A stretch of DNA of 36,055 nucleotides from a virus. Positions 15,559-23,912 of this stretch are shown piece after piece. The position numbers and the translations under genes were made by a program. The stretch spans positions 1-36,055 of IMG/VR virus record IMGVR_UViG_3300043777_000059, one strand, 5' to 3'. Below the pieces are notes generated by a model, which had not been told where the DNA came from, made no database searches, and saw nothing but the letters and a program-made list of their open reading frames with translations. Each line of letters starts with the position of its first letter. The stretch's first letter is position 1.

Positions 15559-16274
15559 TGTCAGGCGGCACGAACACCCAAACGCAGACGTTACCAAACT
15601 GGTTGCAGCCTTATCTGACGACCGAACTCGCCTCGGCTTCCGACATCACGCCAGGACTTTCCTCGACGAGCGCTTCAAGTCTCGTGGCGCCTATGAATTC
15701 CGGCGAGCAGCAGGGACTAGCCTCCATGCAAAACGCCGCAGGCACGGGGCAGGCCGATGCGAATAGCGCTGCTGCCGCGAATCAGTTTGAGACCTCTGGA
15801 GCGTTGCTCAATCCTGCGAGCAATCCCTACCTGCAGAATACCTACAACCTGGCCGCAGGGTCCGTGCAGAACTCTATTGATTCGCAGTTTGCTGGGGCGG
15901 GCTCAAACGTAATCAACTCGCTGCCTGTTCAGCAAAACCAACTCAATAATTTGGCGACGCAGCTCTACGGCGGCCAGTATGACACAGGCCTGCAGACGAT
16001 GACCCAGGCTGCCGCCCAGTCGCCAATGATTCAAAGTGGTCTTTACACGCCGGGCCAGGAAACCTATCAGGCCGGCAGCACCGAGCAGCAGCAGGCACAG
16101 AACGTGATCAGCGCGCCTTACAACGCCCTGTCTTGGTACTCGGGGTTACTGGGGCTCAACGGCTCATCGCTCGGGGGATCTTCGACTTCCAATAATGGAG
16201 CGGCTGCAACTCAGGACGCTGGACTGGGCCTGGCAGCGGCAGGCACTGCGGCAGAAATCGCGGCGATGTACTGA
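15558..16274 (+). CDS. Ejection / internal virion protein (T7 gp14-like in type)
   Basis: This 238-residue, Ala/Gln/Ser/Gly-rich protein starts at the ATG that shares one base with the previous TGA. It contains NPYLQNTYNLAAGSVQNSID followed by SQFAGAGSNVINSLPVQQNQ, a pattern I associate with proteins ejected into the host envelope to make a DNA channel. The C-terminal part has Gly/Ser loops and an Ala-rich hydrophobic stretch (GLGLAAAGTAAEIAAMY) that may enter membranes. It is the first of four likely ejection-module genes. Confidence 0.7.
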   Translation: MSGGTNTQTQTLPNWLQPYLTTELASASDITPGLSSTSASSLVAPMNSGEQQGLASMQNAAGTGQADANSAAAANQFETSGALLNPASNPYLQNTYNLAAGSVQNSIDSQFAGAGSNVINSLPVQQNQLNNLATQLYGGQYDTGLQTMTQAAAQSPMIQSGLYTPGQETYQAGSTEQQQAQNVISAPYNALSWYSGLLGLNGSSLGGSSTSNNGAAATQDAGLGLAAAGTAAEIAAMY

Positions 16275-16798
16275 TGCTGATACCAAATCTCATCTTCCTG
16301 TATCACGTGATCGTTGCCAGCGAACCGCTGTTGCGCGAGGCGATTGCTCGCACTTCCGATCCGGCACTCACCGCGTATTTCGCTGCTCACCTGGTCGAAG
16401 AGTTGGATCATGCGGAATGGTTGGCAGAAGACCTCGCGTTGGTTGGAATCGATGTCAAGCGAACCCAGGCGCCACTGGTTGCCGTGCAGATGGCTGGCAG
16501 CATGTATTACCTGATTTTTCACGCCCACCCATGCGCGCTTCTCGGTTACATGCGGGTGTTGGAGAGTTGGCCCATGGACCGTGAACGGCTCGCGAAACAG
16601 GCGCAAGGTTATCCCAAAGATGTTTTGCGCACGGTCAATCACCACATCGACCACGACCCGGGCCATTTGAAAGACATTCTTGCCGCGATTGACAAGGTGC
16701 CGGAGCACAAGCAGCTAATCGATGACGTATCAGCGATGACCCGTAATTACTTACAGCAGGCTGCGCGTTCTATCGCGCAGTTCGCAGGAGAAGTCTGA
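16274..16798 (+). CDS. Heme-oxygenase-like (HDO) diiron protein candidate
   Basis: This 174-residue, all-helical protein has His/Glu/Asp placements like the heme-oxygenase-like diiron oxidase group. HLVEELDHAEW offers Glu43 and His46; AHPCALLGYMRVLE offers His85 and Glu97; HHIDHDPGHLKDI offers His124, Asp128 and His131. Members oxidise small molecules or bind iron. It is shorter than typical family enzymes, and which residues bind metal is my guess. It overlaps both neighbours by one base (TGATG), inside the ejection/virion genes, so it is expressed with them. Whether it is packaged, acts during assembly, or modifies a host metabolite cannot be told from the sequence. Confidence 0.6.
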   Translation: MLIPNLIFLYHVIVASEPLLREAIARTSDPALTAYFAAHLVEELDHAEWLAEDLALVGIDVKRTQAPLVAVQMAGSMYYLIFHAHPCALLGYMRVLESWPMDRERLAKQAQGYPKDVLRTVNHHIDHDPGHLKDILAAIDKVPEHKQLIDDVSAMTRNYLQQAARSIAQFAGEV

Positions 16799-17229
16799 TG
16801 GCAAGCGGCGGAACCATGGGCAACACCGGGCAAACCCAGAACGCGACGGCGCAGGCATTGCAGAATTACCCGATCGTCCCGAATTCGGCCGGAGGCGCGC
16901 AGTCTTCTGCCGCCGGTGCCAATCCTCAGGCCCAGTCCCTGAGCCAACTCCAGACGGCCCTGCAGAGATTGGGCGGCAATGGAACTCCGGGAGGTCCGGC
17001 GCGCAGCCCCGCGGGCCAGACGGCGGCGTTGGGCCAAATGGCAATGCAGGCCGGGCAGCAACAGCAGATGCCTCGCCAGATCATGCCGCAGAATCGGCCG
17101 ATGGGCGCTCCTCAGGGGATGCAGTCCCCGCAAGCTCCACAGTTGGTCGGAGGGATGCCCCAACAAGGCGGCATGACCGTCCAGCAACTGAATCAGATGT
17201 TGGCCCAGCGTAACGGCCTCATGGGCTGA
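16798..17229 (+). CDS. Gln/Gly/Pro-rich virion-region protein
   Basis: This 143-residue low-complexity protein (PQAQSLSQLQTALQRLGG, MPRQIMPQNRPMGAPQGM) has a short C-terminal helix (TVQQLNQMLAQRNGLMG). The composition resembles the start of the next protein, and both are probably flexible parts of the ejection apparatus. No enzymatic motif is seen. Confidence 0.65.
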   Translation: MASGGTMGNTGQTQNATAQALQNYPIVPNSAGGAQSSAAGANPQAQSLSQLQTALQRLGGNGTPGGPARSPAGQTAALGQMAMQAGQQQQMPRQIMPQNRPMGAPQGMQSPQAPQLVGGMPQQGGMTVQQLNQMLAQRNGLMG

Positions 17230-17231
17230 AA

Positions 17232-18965
17232 ATGACCTCGACCTCTTCACCGACGACCGACGACAGCAGCGCGCAGAGCACTTCGAGCAGCTCGGGTGGC
17301 CTGATGGGCACGCTTGGGAGCCTGGCGAAGCTTGCCGATCCGCAATTGTTGATCAGCCTGGGCGCGGGCTTGATGTCGGGCGCTCGGTACGGATCTAATG
17401 CTGGCGAAGGACTGATGCAAGGATTGCAGATGTACCATTCGCAAAAGACGAACGACCTGCAGAATCAGGTCCAGCGTCAGCAGCTTCAGCAAGGCCAGTT
17501 AGGTCTGCAGCGTCAGCAGATGATGATGAACGCCGCCCAACAACAACTTCAGGGTGGACAGGGCGCTCAGCCTCCACCGCCCCCTGGAGCTGGTCTCATG
17601 GGGAGCGCTCCGGCTGGTCAACAGCCGTTCCTTCCGGGCATTTCGCAGATGCCTCAGAGCGGCGCGCCGGGGACTCAAACGCCTCCGCAACAACCGCAAG
17701 GGTTGCCGCAGAGTCTGCAGCCACCCTCCATGGATCAGATCTACGGGACGACTTACCCAGGCGGCATGAGTCCGGGCTATATGCGTGCAATGGCGATGTT
17801 CAGCCAAGATCCCGCGGCAGCGCTGCTCAAGGCGCGCGACGATCAATTGAAGTTGGCGCAGCAGAATTACGCACCGACCATTGCCAAACTCGATGATCTG
17901 ATCAAGTCAGATACGCCTTCGAAATACATGAAAGCGGATTCGGACCTCATGGGCGCGTGGCCACAAATGGCTGCCGCCCTCGGTATGGACCCGGCCAAGG
18001 ATTACAACGACCAGAACGTGCGCTTGGCGCTCACTCACGTGCGCAATCAGATGGCGTCGAGCTTGCAGGAATCCACCGTAGCCCCGGCAGATCAATGGCG
18101 CACCCGGCAGGGCGCGCTGGGTTCGGAGATTCAGACCAATCCGGTAACGGGCGAAGAGAAAGAGGTGGTCAAGCCGCAGCCGTTGACAGACGCGCTAATT
18201 AACGGGCAACCGACCAAAGTCAGGGCCTCCGCGGCGGAAGGCAACACTCCCTACAACACGGTCACCTACGGTACTGCTCAGATGCAGGACCCGAGGATGA
18301 GCGCCCTGGACTCCGCATTGACGACCGCAGGAGTGAGCATTCCTGGGGGCCAGAATGGACAGCAGCGCATTGCGAGGCTGCAAAGCCTGTTGGCCAACAA
18401 TCCAGGCGTGGCCCCGCAGGATATCGCCAATGGGGTTCGGACCGGTCAGCTTGACTTCAGTGGCGCCAAGCGCACGACAGGGCAGTTGTCGATGCTGGCA
18501 GGAGCGGCAAATGTGCAATCTCTCAAGATCGAAAAGGATCTGGGAAGCCTGGGGCCGATCATTCAGACATTGCCCGGGGGCCCCGCTCAACTCTCTCAGT
18601 GGATGACCAACCTGCAGAAGAATTGGAGTTGGGGTGGCGACAAGAATTCCACCGAAGCGGTGGGCTACGTGAAGGAGCTGGCGGGCGAATACGCGAAGAT
18701 CGTCAGCGGCTCAACGGGCCAGGCGGCTCCGGCCGAAGGGGAGATGAAAGATGCTCTGGGGCTGATGCAGTCCGCGTTGACGAAAAACGGCTATCAGGGT
18801 CTGCATGACTTCCTGCTGCAGACTTCGCAGAACCGTCGTGACGCGGTCCGCGAAGGATTGCAGTCGGCAGCGGCTCCTGGCGCGAGCACCGGTGGCGCAG
18901 TGCCCAAATTGAGCCCGGGGCAATCCCATAGCGTCGGTGGCTTCACGGTTACCCGGGTGAACTGA
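17232..18965 (+). CDS. Ejection / internal virion protein
   Basis: This 577-residue protein starts two bases after the previous stop. The N-terminus is Ser/Thr-rich, then LLISLGAGLMSGARYGSNAG followed by EGLMQGLQMYH, a motif I know from phage internal proteins. A Gln-rich coiled coil (residues about 75-110), a Pro-rich linker, and a long helical C-terminal half follow. The final GQSHSVGGFTVTRVN is a small beta tail. The likely role is in DNA delivery across the host envelope. It overlaps the next ATG by one base. Confidence 0.7.
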   Translation: MTSTSSPTTDDSSAQSTSSSSGGLMGTLGSLAKLADPQLLISLGAGLMSGARYGSNAGEGLMQGLQMYHSQKTNDLQNQVQRQQLQQGQLGLQRQQMMMNAAQQQLQGGQGAQPPPPPGAGLMGSAPAGQQPFLPGISQMPQSGAPGTQTPPQQPQGLPQSLQPPSMDQIYGTTYPGGMSPGYMRAMAMFSQDPAAALLKARDDQLKLAQQNYAPTIAKLDDLIKSDTPSKYMKADSDLMGAWPQMAAALGMDPAKDYNDQNVRLALTHVRNQMASSLQESTVAPADQWRTRQGALGSEIQTNPVTGEEKEVVKPQPLTDALINGQPTKVRASAAEGNTPYNTVTYGTAQMQDPRMSALDSALTTAGVSIPGGQNGQQRIARLQSLLANNPGVAPQDIANGVRTGQLDFSGAKRTTGQLSMLAGAANVQSLKIEKDLGSLGPIIQTLPGGPAQLSQWMTNLQKNWSWGGDKNSTEAVGYVKELAGEYAKIVSGSTGQAAPAEGEMKDALGLMQSALTKNGYQGLHDFLLQTSQNRRDAVREGLQSAAAPGASTGGAVPKLSPGQSHSVGGFTVTRVN

Positions 18966-20809
18966 TGGCCACCTATCAAGTCCAGGGGCCTGACGGGTCG
19001 ACCTATCGGATCGACGGTCCCGACAACGCCGATCCGTCTGACGTGATTGCCCAGGTGACTGGGCACAAGCAGGCACATTCGTTTGATGCACTTCCTGGAG
19101 GGGCGGTCGCACCTACCGGATCGGCGGCGGCCAAGGCAGCACAGAGCCCGCTCAGTCAAAGCGACACGCAGAATTTCCTAGCAGGCGCCGGCAAAGCCAC
19201 AATGGATCTCGGGCGTGGTGCTGGCCAGTGGCTGGGGTTGGAATCGCGACAGGATGTGGCGGACTCGCGCAAGCTTGACGCGCCGCTGATGAGTACGAAG
19301 GCGGGAAAGGCCGGCGATATCACTGGCACGGCCGTCGATCTATTGCCGCTCGCGCGCATTCCGGGTGCCGGGACTTTGGCAGGCGCCGCAGGCATTGGAG
19401 CTGGTACCGGACTGTTGATGCCCTCGACGAGTACGGGGGAAACCGCTGCCAACGCTGGATTGGGAGCCGTCGCGAGCCCTCTGGGCGTGTTGGCTGGACG
19501 GGGAATGGGCGCTCTCTATCAAGGCGCGAAAGCAGCTATCGCTCCTTTCTTGAAGGGAGGTTCCCAAGATATTGCTGGCCGCACGCTGCAGTCGTTCGCC
19601 GGCGGCCCTCAAGCTGCTTCCCAGGCAGCGAGCGAACTCTCTGCTACACCAGCCACTCTACCGGGCGTAAAGCCGTCCTTGGGCGAACTCACGAGCAACG
19701 GCGGCCTGGCGCAGCTCGAGCGTTCAGTGCGGAACAATCCCGAAACTACGGCAGCGATGACGGCTCGCGACCAATCCAATCGCGCCGCCATGACAGACGC
19801 ATTGGATCAGCTCGCCGGCACTCCAGCGCAGCGGGCCACGAATGTTGGGCTGCGAGCGGACTTCAGCAAACCATATTACGAGCAGGCCGGCCAAACCACG
19901 GTGCCGGCCGATGCGCAATTGGGAAAGATTCTGGCCCGTCCGTCCATGCAGAAGGCTTGGGCCCGCGCAAGCGAACTGGCGCAGGAGCAGGGTGTCAGTC
20001 TGCGCGAGCCAAGCGCCAATGATATTGACGGCCAGACGCTGCAGTACCTGCGGATGGGACTCTCGGACCTTGCCGATGCCGGTCCCGCTCAGGGAATGGG
20101 GAAATTTGAGGCCAATGCCGTCAAAGGCACTCTATCGGACCTGAATGGGTGGATTGGTCAGAAGGTGCCTGCACTTCAACAGGCTGATCGGATGTTTGCC
20201 TGGGGTTCACGCCCGATCAATCAGGCCGATATCGCGGGTCAATTGCGCGACAAGCTGGTCCCGGCCTTGGGCGACTTCGGATCGGTCCCTCGACTGAACG
20301 CAAATTCATATGCCAATGCATTGCGCAATGGCGATGATCTGGCCGCGAACGTAAGCGGTCGAAGCAACGCCACCCTGGAGGGATCGCTCAACCCTCAACA
20401 AATGACCACGCTTCGGCAAATCGGCGAGCAGTTGGCCAGGCGAGCCAACGCTGCAGATCTGGGCCGCGCCGCGGGCTCTAACACCGCGCAGAATCTCGCC
20501 GGCCAGAACCTTCTCAGGCAATTCCTAGGACCCTTGGGCCTCCCGGAATCGACTCTTGGCCGCGCGACTCAGGGAGTCCTGGGTCAGAGCCTCATGCGCC
20601 CATATGGGGTAGTGGCGAAGGCAGCAGAGCCGGACATTCTGCAACAGCTTTCGCGAGCATCATTGGACCCTCAATACGCTGCTCAACTTCTGAGTAGAGC
20701 GCCAAACTCCCGCGCCGCTCAACTTCTGTGGCAGCGCCAGGGCCTGCTCGGTCCACTGGCCAATACCGCCGCGGGAGGTCTCTTGGGGTCAGGAAATGCG
20801 GCGCAGTAA
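18965..20809 (+). CDS. Large ejection protein with membrane-prone segments
   Basis: The 614-residue protein starts with a short beta hairpin unit (YQVQGPDGSTYRIDGPDNAD), seen at the start of many phage internal proteins. Residues of about 125-180 are Gly/Ala-rich and hydrophobic (IPGAGTLAGAAGIGAGTGLL, then ANAGLGAVASPLGVLAGRGM), suitable for membrane insertion. The rest is a series of amphipathic helices, ending GLLGPLANTAAGGLLGSG. The likely role is formation of the channel for genome entry. Its last 21 bases overlap a small gene on the other strand. Confidence 0.7.
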   Translation: MATYQVQGPDGSTYRIDGPDNADPSDVIAQVTGHKQAHSFDALPGGAVAPTGSAAAKAAQSPLSQSDTQNFLAGAGKATMDLGRGAGQWLGLESRQDVADSRKLDAPLMSTKAGKAGDITGTAVDLLPLARIPGAGTLAGAAGIGAGTGLLMPSTSTGETAANAGLGAVASPLGVLAGRGMGALYQGAKAAIAPFLKGGSQDIAGRTLQSFAGGPQAASQAASELSATPATLPGVKPSLGELTSNGGLAQLERSVRNNPETTAAMTARDQSNRAAMTDALDQLAGTPAQRATNVGLRADFSKPYYEQAGQTTVPADAQLGKILARPSMQKAWARASELAQEQGVSLREPSANDIDGQTLQYLRMGLSDLADAGPAQGMGKFEANAVKGTLSDLNGWIGQKVPALQQADRMFAWGSRPINQADIAGQLRDKLVPALGDFGSVPRLNANSYANALRNGDDLAANVSGRSNATLEGSLNPQQMTTLRQIGEQLARRANAADLGRAAGSNTAQNLAGQNLLRQFLGPLGLPESTLGRATQGVLGQSLMRPYGVVAKAAEPDILQQLSRASLDPQYAAQLLSRAPNSRAAQLLWQRQGLLGPLANTAAGGLLGSGNAAQ

Positions 20810-20932
20810 AAATCGCTTCAACTTGCTGTCTTTCATGTGCCTTTCGAGCAGCCGAGCGAGCATGGCGATGGGAACAAAAATCGCGAGTGCGATCAGCGGT
20901 TTTAACAATAACGCCCAGAAGAATGTTGGCAT
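20789..20932 (-). CDS. 47-residue single-pass membrane protein on the opposite strand
   Basis: This is the only reverse-strand gene proposed inside the virion block. MPTFFWALLLKPLIALAIFV leads into one transmembrane helix (FFWALLLKPLIALAIFVPIA), then a basic tail (ERHMKDSKLKRFLLRRIS). That pattern (aromatic start, KPLIA in the helix, (L/I)KR-x-L-x-RR at the end) recalls a small membrane family I believe occurs in podovirus-like phages. An in-frame ATG at 20950 would add six residues. It fills almost all of the 141-base gap between the ejection gene and the tailspike. No strong promoter is visible upstream. Confidence 0.55.
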   Translation of the reverse strand: MPTFFWALLLKPLIALAIFVPIAMLARLLERHMKDSKLKRFLLRRIS

Positions 20933-20950
20933 AGGCGCCGAGCTTAGCAT

Positions 20951-22615
20951 ATGAGCACGCCTAATCCTTTCTCCCAAGGCGCTGCGAACCAGATCGCCAA
21001 CGCGCTTCAGGCACAGAGCCTGCAAAACGGTTTCACGCAGTCGATCTTCAATGCGTGGCTCGCCGGCATCGATTCACTCAAGCAGACCACCGCCGAAATC
21101 GCCGCCGGGGTGACGCCGGTTAATTATGCGTATGCGCCCTACAATGCGTGGCGCTACGGCGCAGACCCCACAGGTAATACTGATAGCACCGCCGCACTCA
21201 ATCTGTGGCTACAGGTCGTGCAGACGGTGACGAGTTCCTCGTACGCCGGGCAGGCGTTTCAAGGCGGCTATCTACCCGGAGGGGTCTACCTTATCTCCGG
21301 TCCGCTACTGCCGATCACGACCAGCAAGGTTCGCATCTACGGAGATGGTTCGGATGTATCGCGCATTGTTGTCAATGGAGTGGCTAGCTCATTCATTGTT
21401 CTGCAGATTGGCAATACACTTCCCACCTCGACGGTCATAGACAACATCCAGGTCGAAGGCATCGGGATACTGCGCAACAGTGGCTCTGCCGGCATGACAC
21501 TCATGGCGGTCTACAACACGCAGTATAGCCATTATCGCGACCTGACTTTGTATGACAATACGGGCGTAACCGGAGGATGCTCGCTGGATTACAGAGGACA
21601 TGAGAACAACACTTTTGAGAATCTGTGGCTGACAAACATTCAGCCAATCATCATGGGTAATCCGTCCGGGACTGCCGATGATGGCTGCGATCACACGGCC
21701 TGGATCGGACTGGAGATGCAGAGCAACTCCAACACGCAGCCTCTGATCTCAGTAATCGGCGTCGGTACCTCGATCAGCAATCAGACTTTTATAGGAAATC
21801 AGGTCTGGCTAGGCGGGAATTATGGCTTTTACTGGAATGATACGAGCGCAGGGACTGGGACTGGCGTGGGTGGAAACCTTGAATTCAACAATATCCGCCG
21901 GGAGCAAACCAGCGGCACGTCGGCTAACCAAACTATCTATATCAATGTAGCGACCAGCAATTCTGTATCTAATGTCTCTGTCAGAGACTCCACTTTCGGG
22001 CTGCCCACTACTCTATCAGGAGGTCTGTACTTCAGCGGCGTTAACTGGGTGACGTTGGAAAATGTCAATCTATCTGTCGGCGGCGTTGGCGTTACGATGA
22101 TTGGCCGCGCCGGACAGTCATCAACTCAACTGGTCACGATAAACTGCAATCTTGATCCGACCGCCACCGTACTGACAAACATGGAACAGGTGTTCGGTTC
22201 GAATGATGCGATCCTTGGACTGGATGGCAGCACGCCTTATCAGCCGCAGACTTGCGTCTACCAATACACTGATGCCAACAATCAGACCGTCCGGGGAATG
22301 CGCATTTACGAGGCGCGCAAGTGGAGCGGCTCCCGTCAAGCGGTAGCTGCGAGCGGTGGGATTTTCATCATTCCGGGGAGCGCCACGAGTGTAGCGATGG
22401 TCACCGTGGTCGCTTACAGCAGCGGCGTGCTCGACCGGGGAGACTTCGCCTGCGCCGGTGAAACAGTTGTGATGAGCAATGGCACTGCGAACATGGCTGC
22501 CGCGATCACTTCGGGCAAGATTTCTGTGACTTGGGCGAGCGGCAGTAGTAGCTATGTGGTCACCAACGACGCTACCGCAGCAAAGAACATCAATGTCAGC
22601 GTGGAATGGATGTAA
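20951..22615 (+). CDS. Tailspike / receptor-binding protein with right-handed beta-helix
   Basis: The 554-residue protein has a short N-terminal helical adaptor (residues 1-55) that would attach to the tail hub. The pectate-lyase-type entry motif YNAWRYGADPTGNTDSTAAL near residue 65 follows. GYLPGGVYLISGPLLPITTS and IYGDGSDVSRIV come next, then repeated short strands (IDNIQVEGIGILRNSG, YRDLTLYDNTG, VSVRDSTFG, LENVNLSVGG) typical of parallel beta-helix coils. The C-terminal 80 residues are a separate beta domain, probably for trimerisation. Such proteins bind and often cleave surface polysaccharide. Catalytic residues cannot be assigned by eye. Confidence 0.85.
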   Translation: MSTPNPFSQGAANQIANALQAQSLQNGFTQSIFNAWLAGIDSLKQTTAEIAAGVTPVNYAYAPYNAWRYGADPTGNTDSTAALNLWLQVVQTVTSSSYAGQAFQGGYLPGGVYLISGPLLPITTSKVRIYGDGSDVSRIVVNGVASSFIVLQIGNTLPTSTVIDNIQVEGIGILRNSGSAGMTLMAVYNTQYSHYRDLTLYDNTGVTGGCSLDYRGHENNTFENLWLTNIQPIIMGNPSGTADDGCDHTAWIGLEMQSNSNTQPLISVIGVGTSISNQTFIGNQVWLGGNYGFYWNDTSAGTGTGVGGNLEFNNIRREQTSGTSANQTIYINVATSNSVSNVSVRDSTFGLPTTLSGGLYFSGVNWVTLENVNLSVGGVGVTMIGRAGQSSTQLVTINCNLDPTATVLTNMEQVFGSNDAILGLDGSTPYQPQTCVYQYTDANNQTVRGMRIYEARKWSGSRQAVAASGGIFIIPGSATSVAMVTVVAYSSGVLDRGDFACAGETVVMSNGTANMAAAITSGKISVTWASGSSSYVVTNDATAAKNINVSVEWM

Positions 22616-22619
22616 GCAT

Positions 22620-22943
22620 GTGGAAATACCAGATTCGTGGGCTGAATGCGGGGTTGTGGTGGTGGGCGCCATCGTCGGATGGCTTGTGCGCCTGGAGTCA
22701 CGCTTGAACGCGCGGCCCACGCGTCGGGAGCAGGAAGCCATCGCGGCGAAAGTTGCTGATGAGGTCAACCGGCAGTTCACTGAAATCAAGGGCATGCTCG
22801 AAAAACAGAACGAGGCTTCGGCGCTCAACCGGCAGTTGGTCTCAGATTCGCTCGCCGAGATCCGCACTAAGGTCGCGGTATTGCGGGATCGCGCAGGGGA
22901 TGATCCGTTAGGTGATACCGGCGCGCATCGGAGAAGGCTATGA
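22620..22943 (+). CDS. Membrane-anchored coiled-coil protein of the lysis block
   Basis: This 107-residue protein starts at GTG (22620), preceded by GGA nine bases upstream; an earlier in-frame ATG would lie inside the tailspike. A hydrophobic segment (CGVVVVGAIVGWLVRL) near residues 10-25 is followed by a basic and then a helical, coiled-coil-like body (EQEAIAAKVADEVNRQFTEI, LAEIRTKVAVLRDRAG). The layout recalls inner-membrane spanins or holin partners that precede endolysin genes, but no family is certain. It overlaps the endolysin by 4 bases. Confidence 0.6.
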   Translation: MEIPDSWAECGVVVVGAIVGWLVRLESRLNARPTRREQEAIAAKVADEVNRQFTEIKGMLEKQNEASALNRQLVSDSLAEIRTKVAVLRDRAGDDPLGDTGAHRRRL

Positions 22944-23332
22944 CACGCGGTGAAACAAACTCGAATCCGGGCAATATCCGCCACGTTAAGGGTGTGGCCT
23001 GGGTTGGCCAGAGCATCGTGCAGGCAGATGATGCCTTCGTGCAGTTCACGAGTCCCGTCTATGGCATCCGTGCTATCGCCCGCATTCTGAAGAGTTACGA
23101 CCGTGAAGGTATCCACACATTGACCGAGGCGATCGACCGCTGGGCCCCCCCGAACGAGAACAACTCTGCGTCCTACGTGAGCGACGTATGCCAGCGTTGC
23201 GGTGTGAATCCTGATTCGCCCGTCGTCTTAAGCGCGATGTTGCCCGAACTCGTGAAGGCGATCATCTGGCATGAGAACGGTGAGTGCATCTACACCGATG
23301 AGCAGATTAATCAGGGGATCACACTATCATGA
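22940..23332 (+). CDS. Endolysin (lysozyme/transglycosylase-like)
   Basis: The 130-residue protein opens with TRGETNSNPGNIRH and continues WVGQSIVQADDAFVQFTSPV, YGIRAIARILKSY, RWAPPNENNSASYVSDVCQR and IIWHENGECIYT. This is a well-marked phage family often listed as lysozyme-like or as a structural protein. The Glu at position 5 in RGETN is the likely acid. It has no signal peptide, so it would need a holin to reach the wall. It is coupled by ATGA to the genes on both sides. Confidence 0.78.
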   Translation: MTRGETNSNPGNIRHVKGVAWVGQSIVQADDAFVQFTSPVYGIRAIARILKSYDREGIHTLTEAIDRWAPPNENNSASYVSDVCQRCGVNPDSPVVLSAMLPELVKAIIWHENGECIYTDEQINQGITLS

Positions 23333-23529
23333 CGTTTTGGGAATGGTTCCAATCCAAGGGAGACGATGCGTTTGTGTTCCTCGCCGGAGCGGCCGTCGTC
23401 CTGCAGCAGGATCCCGATATTCCGAAGTGGATACTACATTACATCGTTGATTTCGGCCTGATCGCAGGCCTCGCCCATAAAGTTTTCTTCCCTACGAGCG
23501 CCCAGCCGGGCGCAGGAGCAAGCCAATGA
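23329..23529 (+). CDS. Holin candidate
   Basis: This 66-residue protein has two short hydrophobic stretches (DAFVFLAGAAVVL and WILHYIVDFGLIAGLAHKVF) and a polar Gln/Ala/Gly-rich C-terminus. Size, hydrophobicity and place between the endolysin and another hydrophobic gene suit a small holin that permeabilises the inner membrane at lysis. The topology is uncertain because the first segment is short. Confidence 0.6.
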   Translation: MTFWEWFQSKGDDAFVFLAGAAVVLQQDPDIPKWILHYIVDFGLIAGLAHKVFFPTSAQPGAGASQ

Positions 23530-23912
23530 GTTTATCTCTAATTCCCGTCGAACAACTCGCCGCTGAGTTTCTGACCGCAGCTGCTATCAGCGTTGGAGCA
23601 TCAACTCCGGCCGTCAAGTACCAGCGGGCGCAAGCGGCCTTGAGCGTCGCGAGCGTCTTTCAGCAGGCAGGGCAGGGCAATATCGCAGCGGCCTCCCAAG
23701 CGCTTACGACGCTCGCCAGCGGGATTTCGGACCCGGGGCTGGCAACCGCCGTGCAGGGGTTGATCTCCGTGGGCCAGCCTTTCCTGAGCGCTGAGGGAGC
23801 GGCCCTGGCTGCGACTCCGTTGTTGGGAATCACGGTTGAGGGAGCGCTCACCAACGTGGCGGCCGGCATGACAGCAGTCGCGTCCAAATATCCGGCCCCA
23901 GCTGCCACATGA
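23526..23912 (+). CDS. Ala-rich hydrophobic protein of the lysis block
   Basis: This 128-residue protein has few charged residues and several Ala/Gly/Leu-rich helices (LAAEFLTAAAISVGASTPAV, LGITVEGALTNVAAGMTAV). The ATG overlaps the previous stop. It might insert in membranes or pack as a helical bundle. Its family is unknown to me. It is coupled to the peptidase that follows. Confidence 0.65.
   Translation: MSLSLIPVEQLAAEFLTAAAISVGASTPAVKYQRAQAALSVASVFQQAGQGNIAAASQALTTLASGISDPGLATAVQGLISVGQPFLSAEGAALAATPLLGITVEGALTNVAAGMTAVASKYPAPAAT

Noticed and set aside
20870-20915. ATCGC-GAGT-GCGAT hairpin followed by TTTT before the tailspike
   Set aside because: The stem is only five bases, the T run is displaced, and the bases are part of the reverse-strand membrane gene.
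22121-23116. 331-codon minus-strand frame across tailspike, membrane protein and endolysin
   Set aside because: It would run opposite to three genes with strong motifs and has a random-looking composition.
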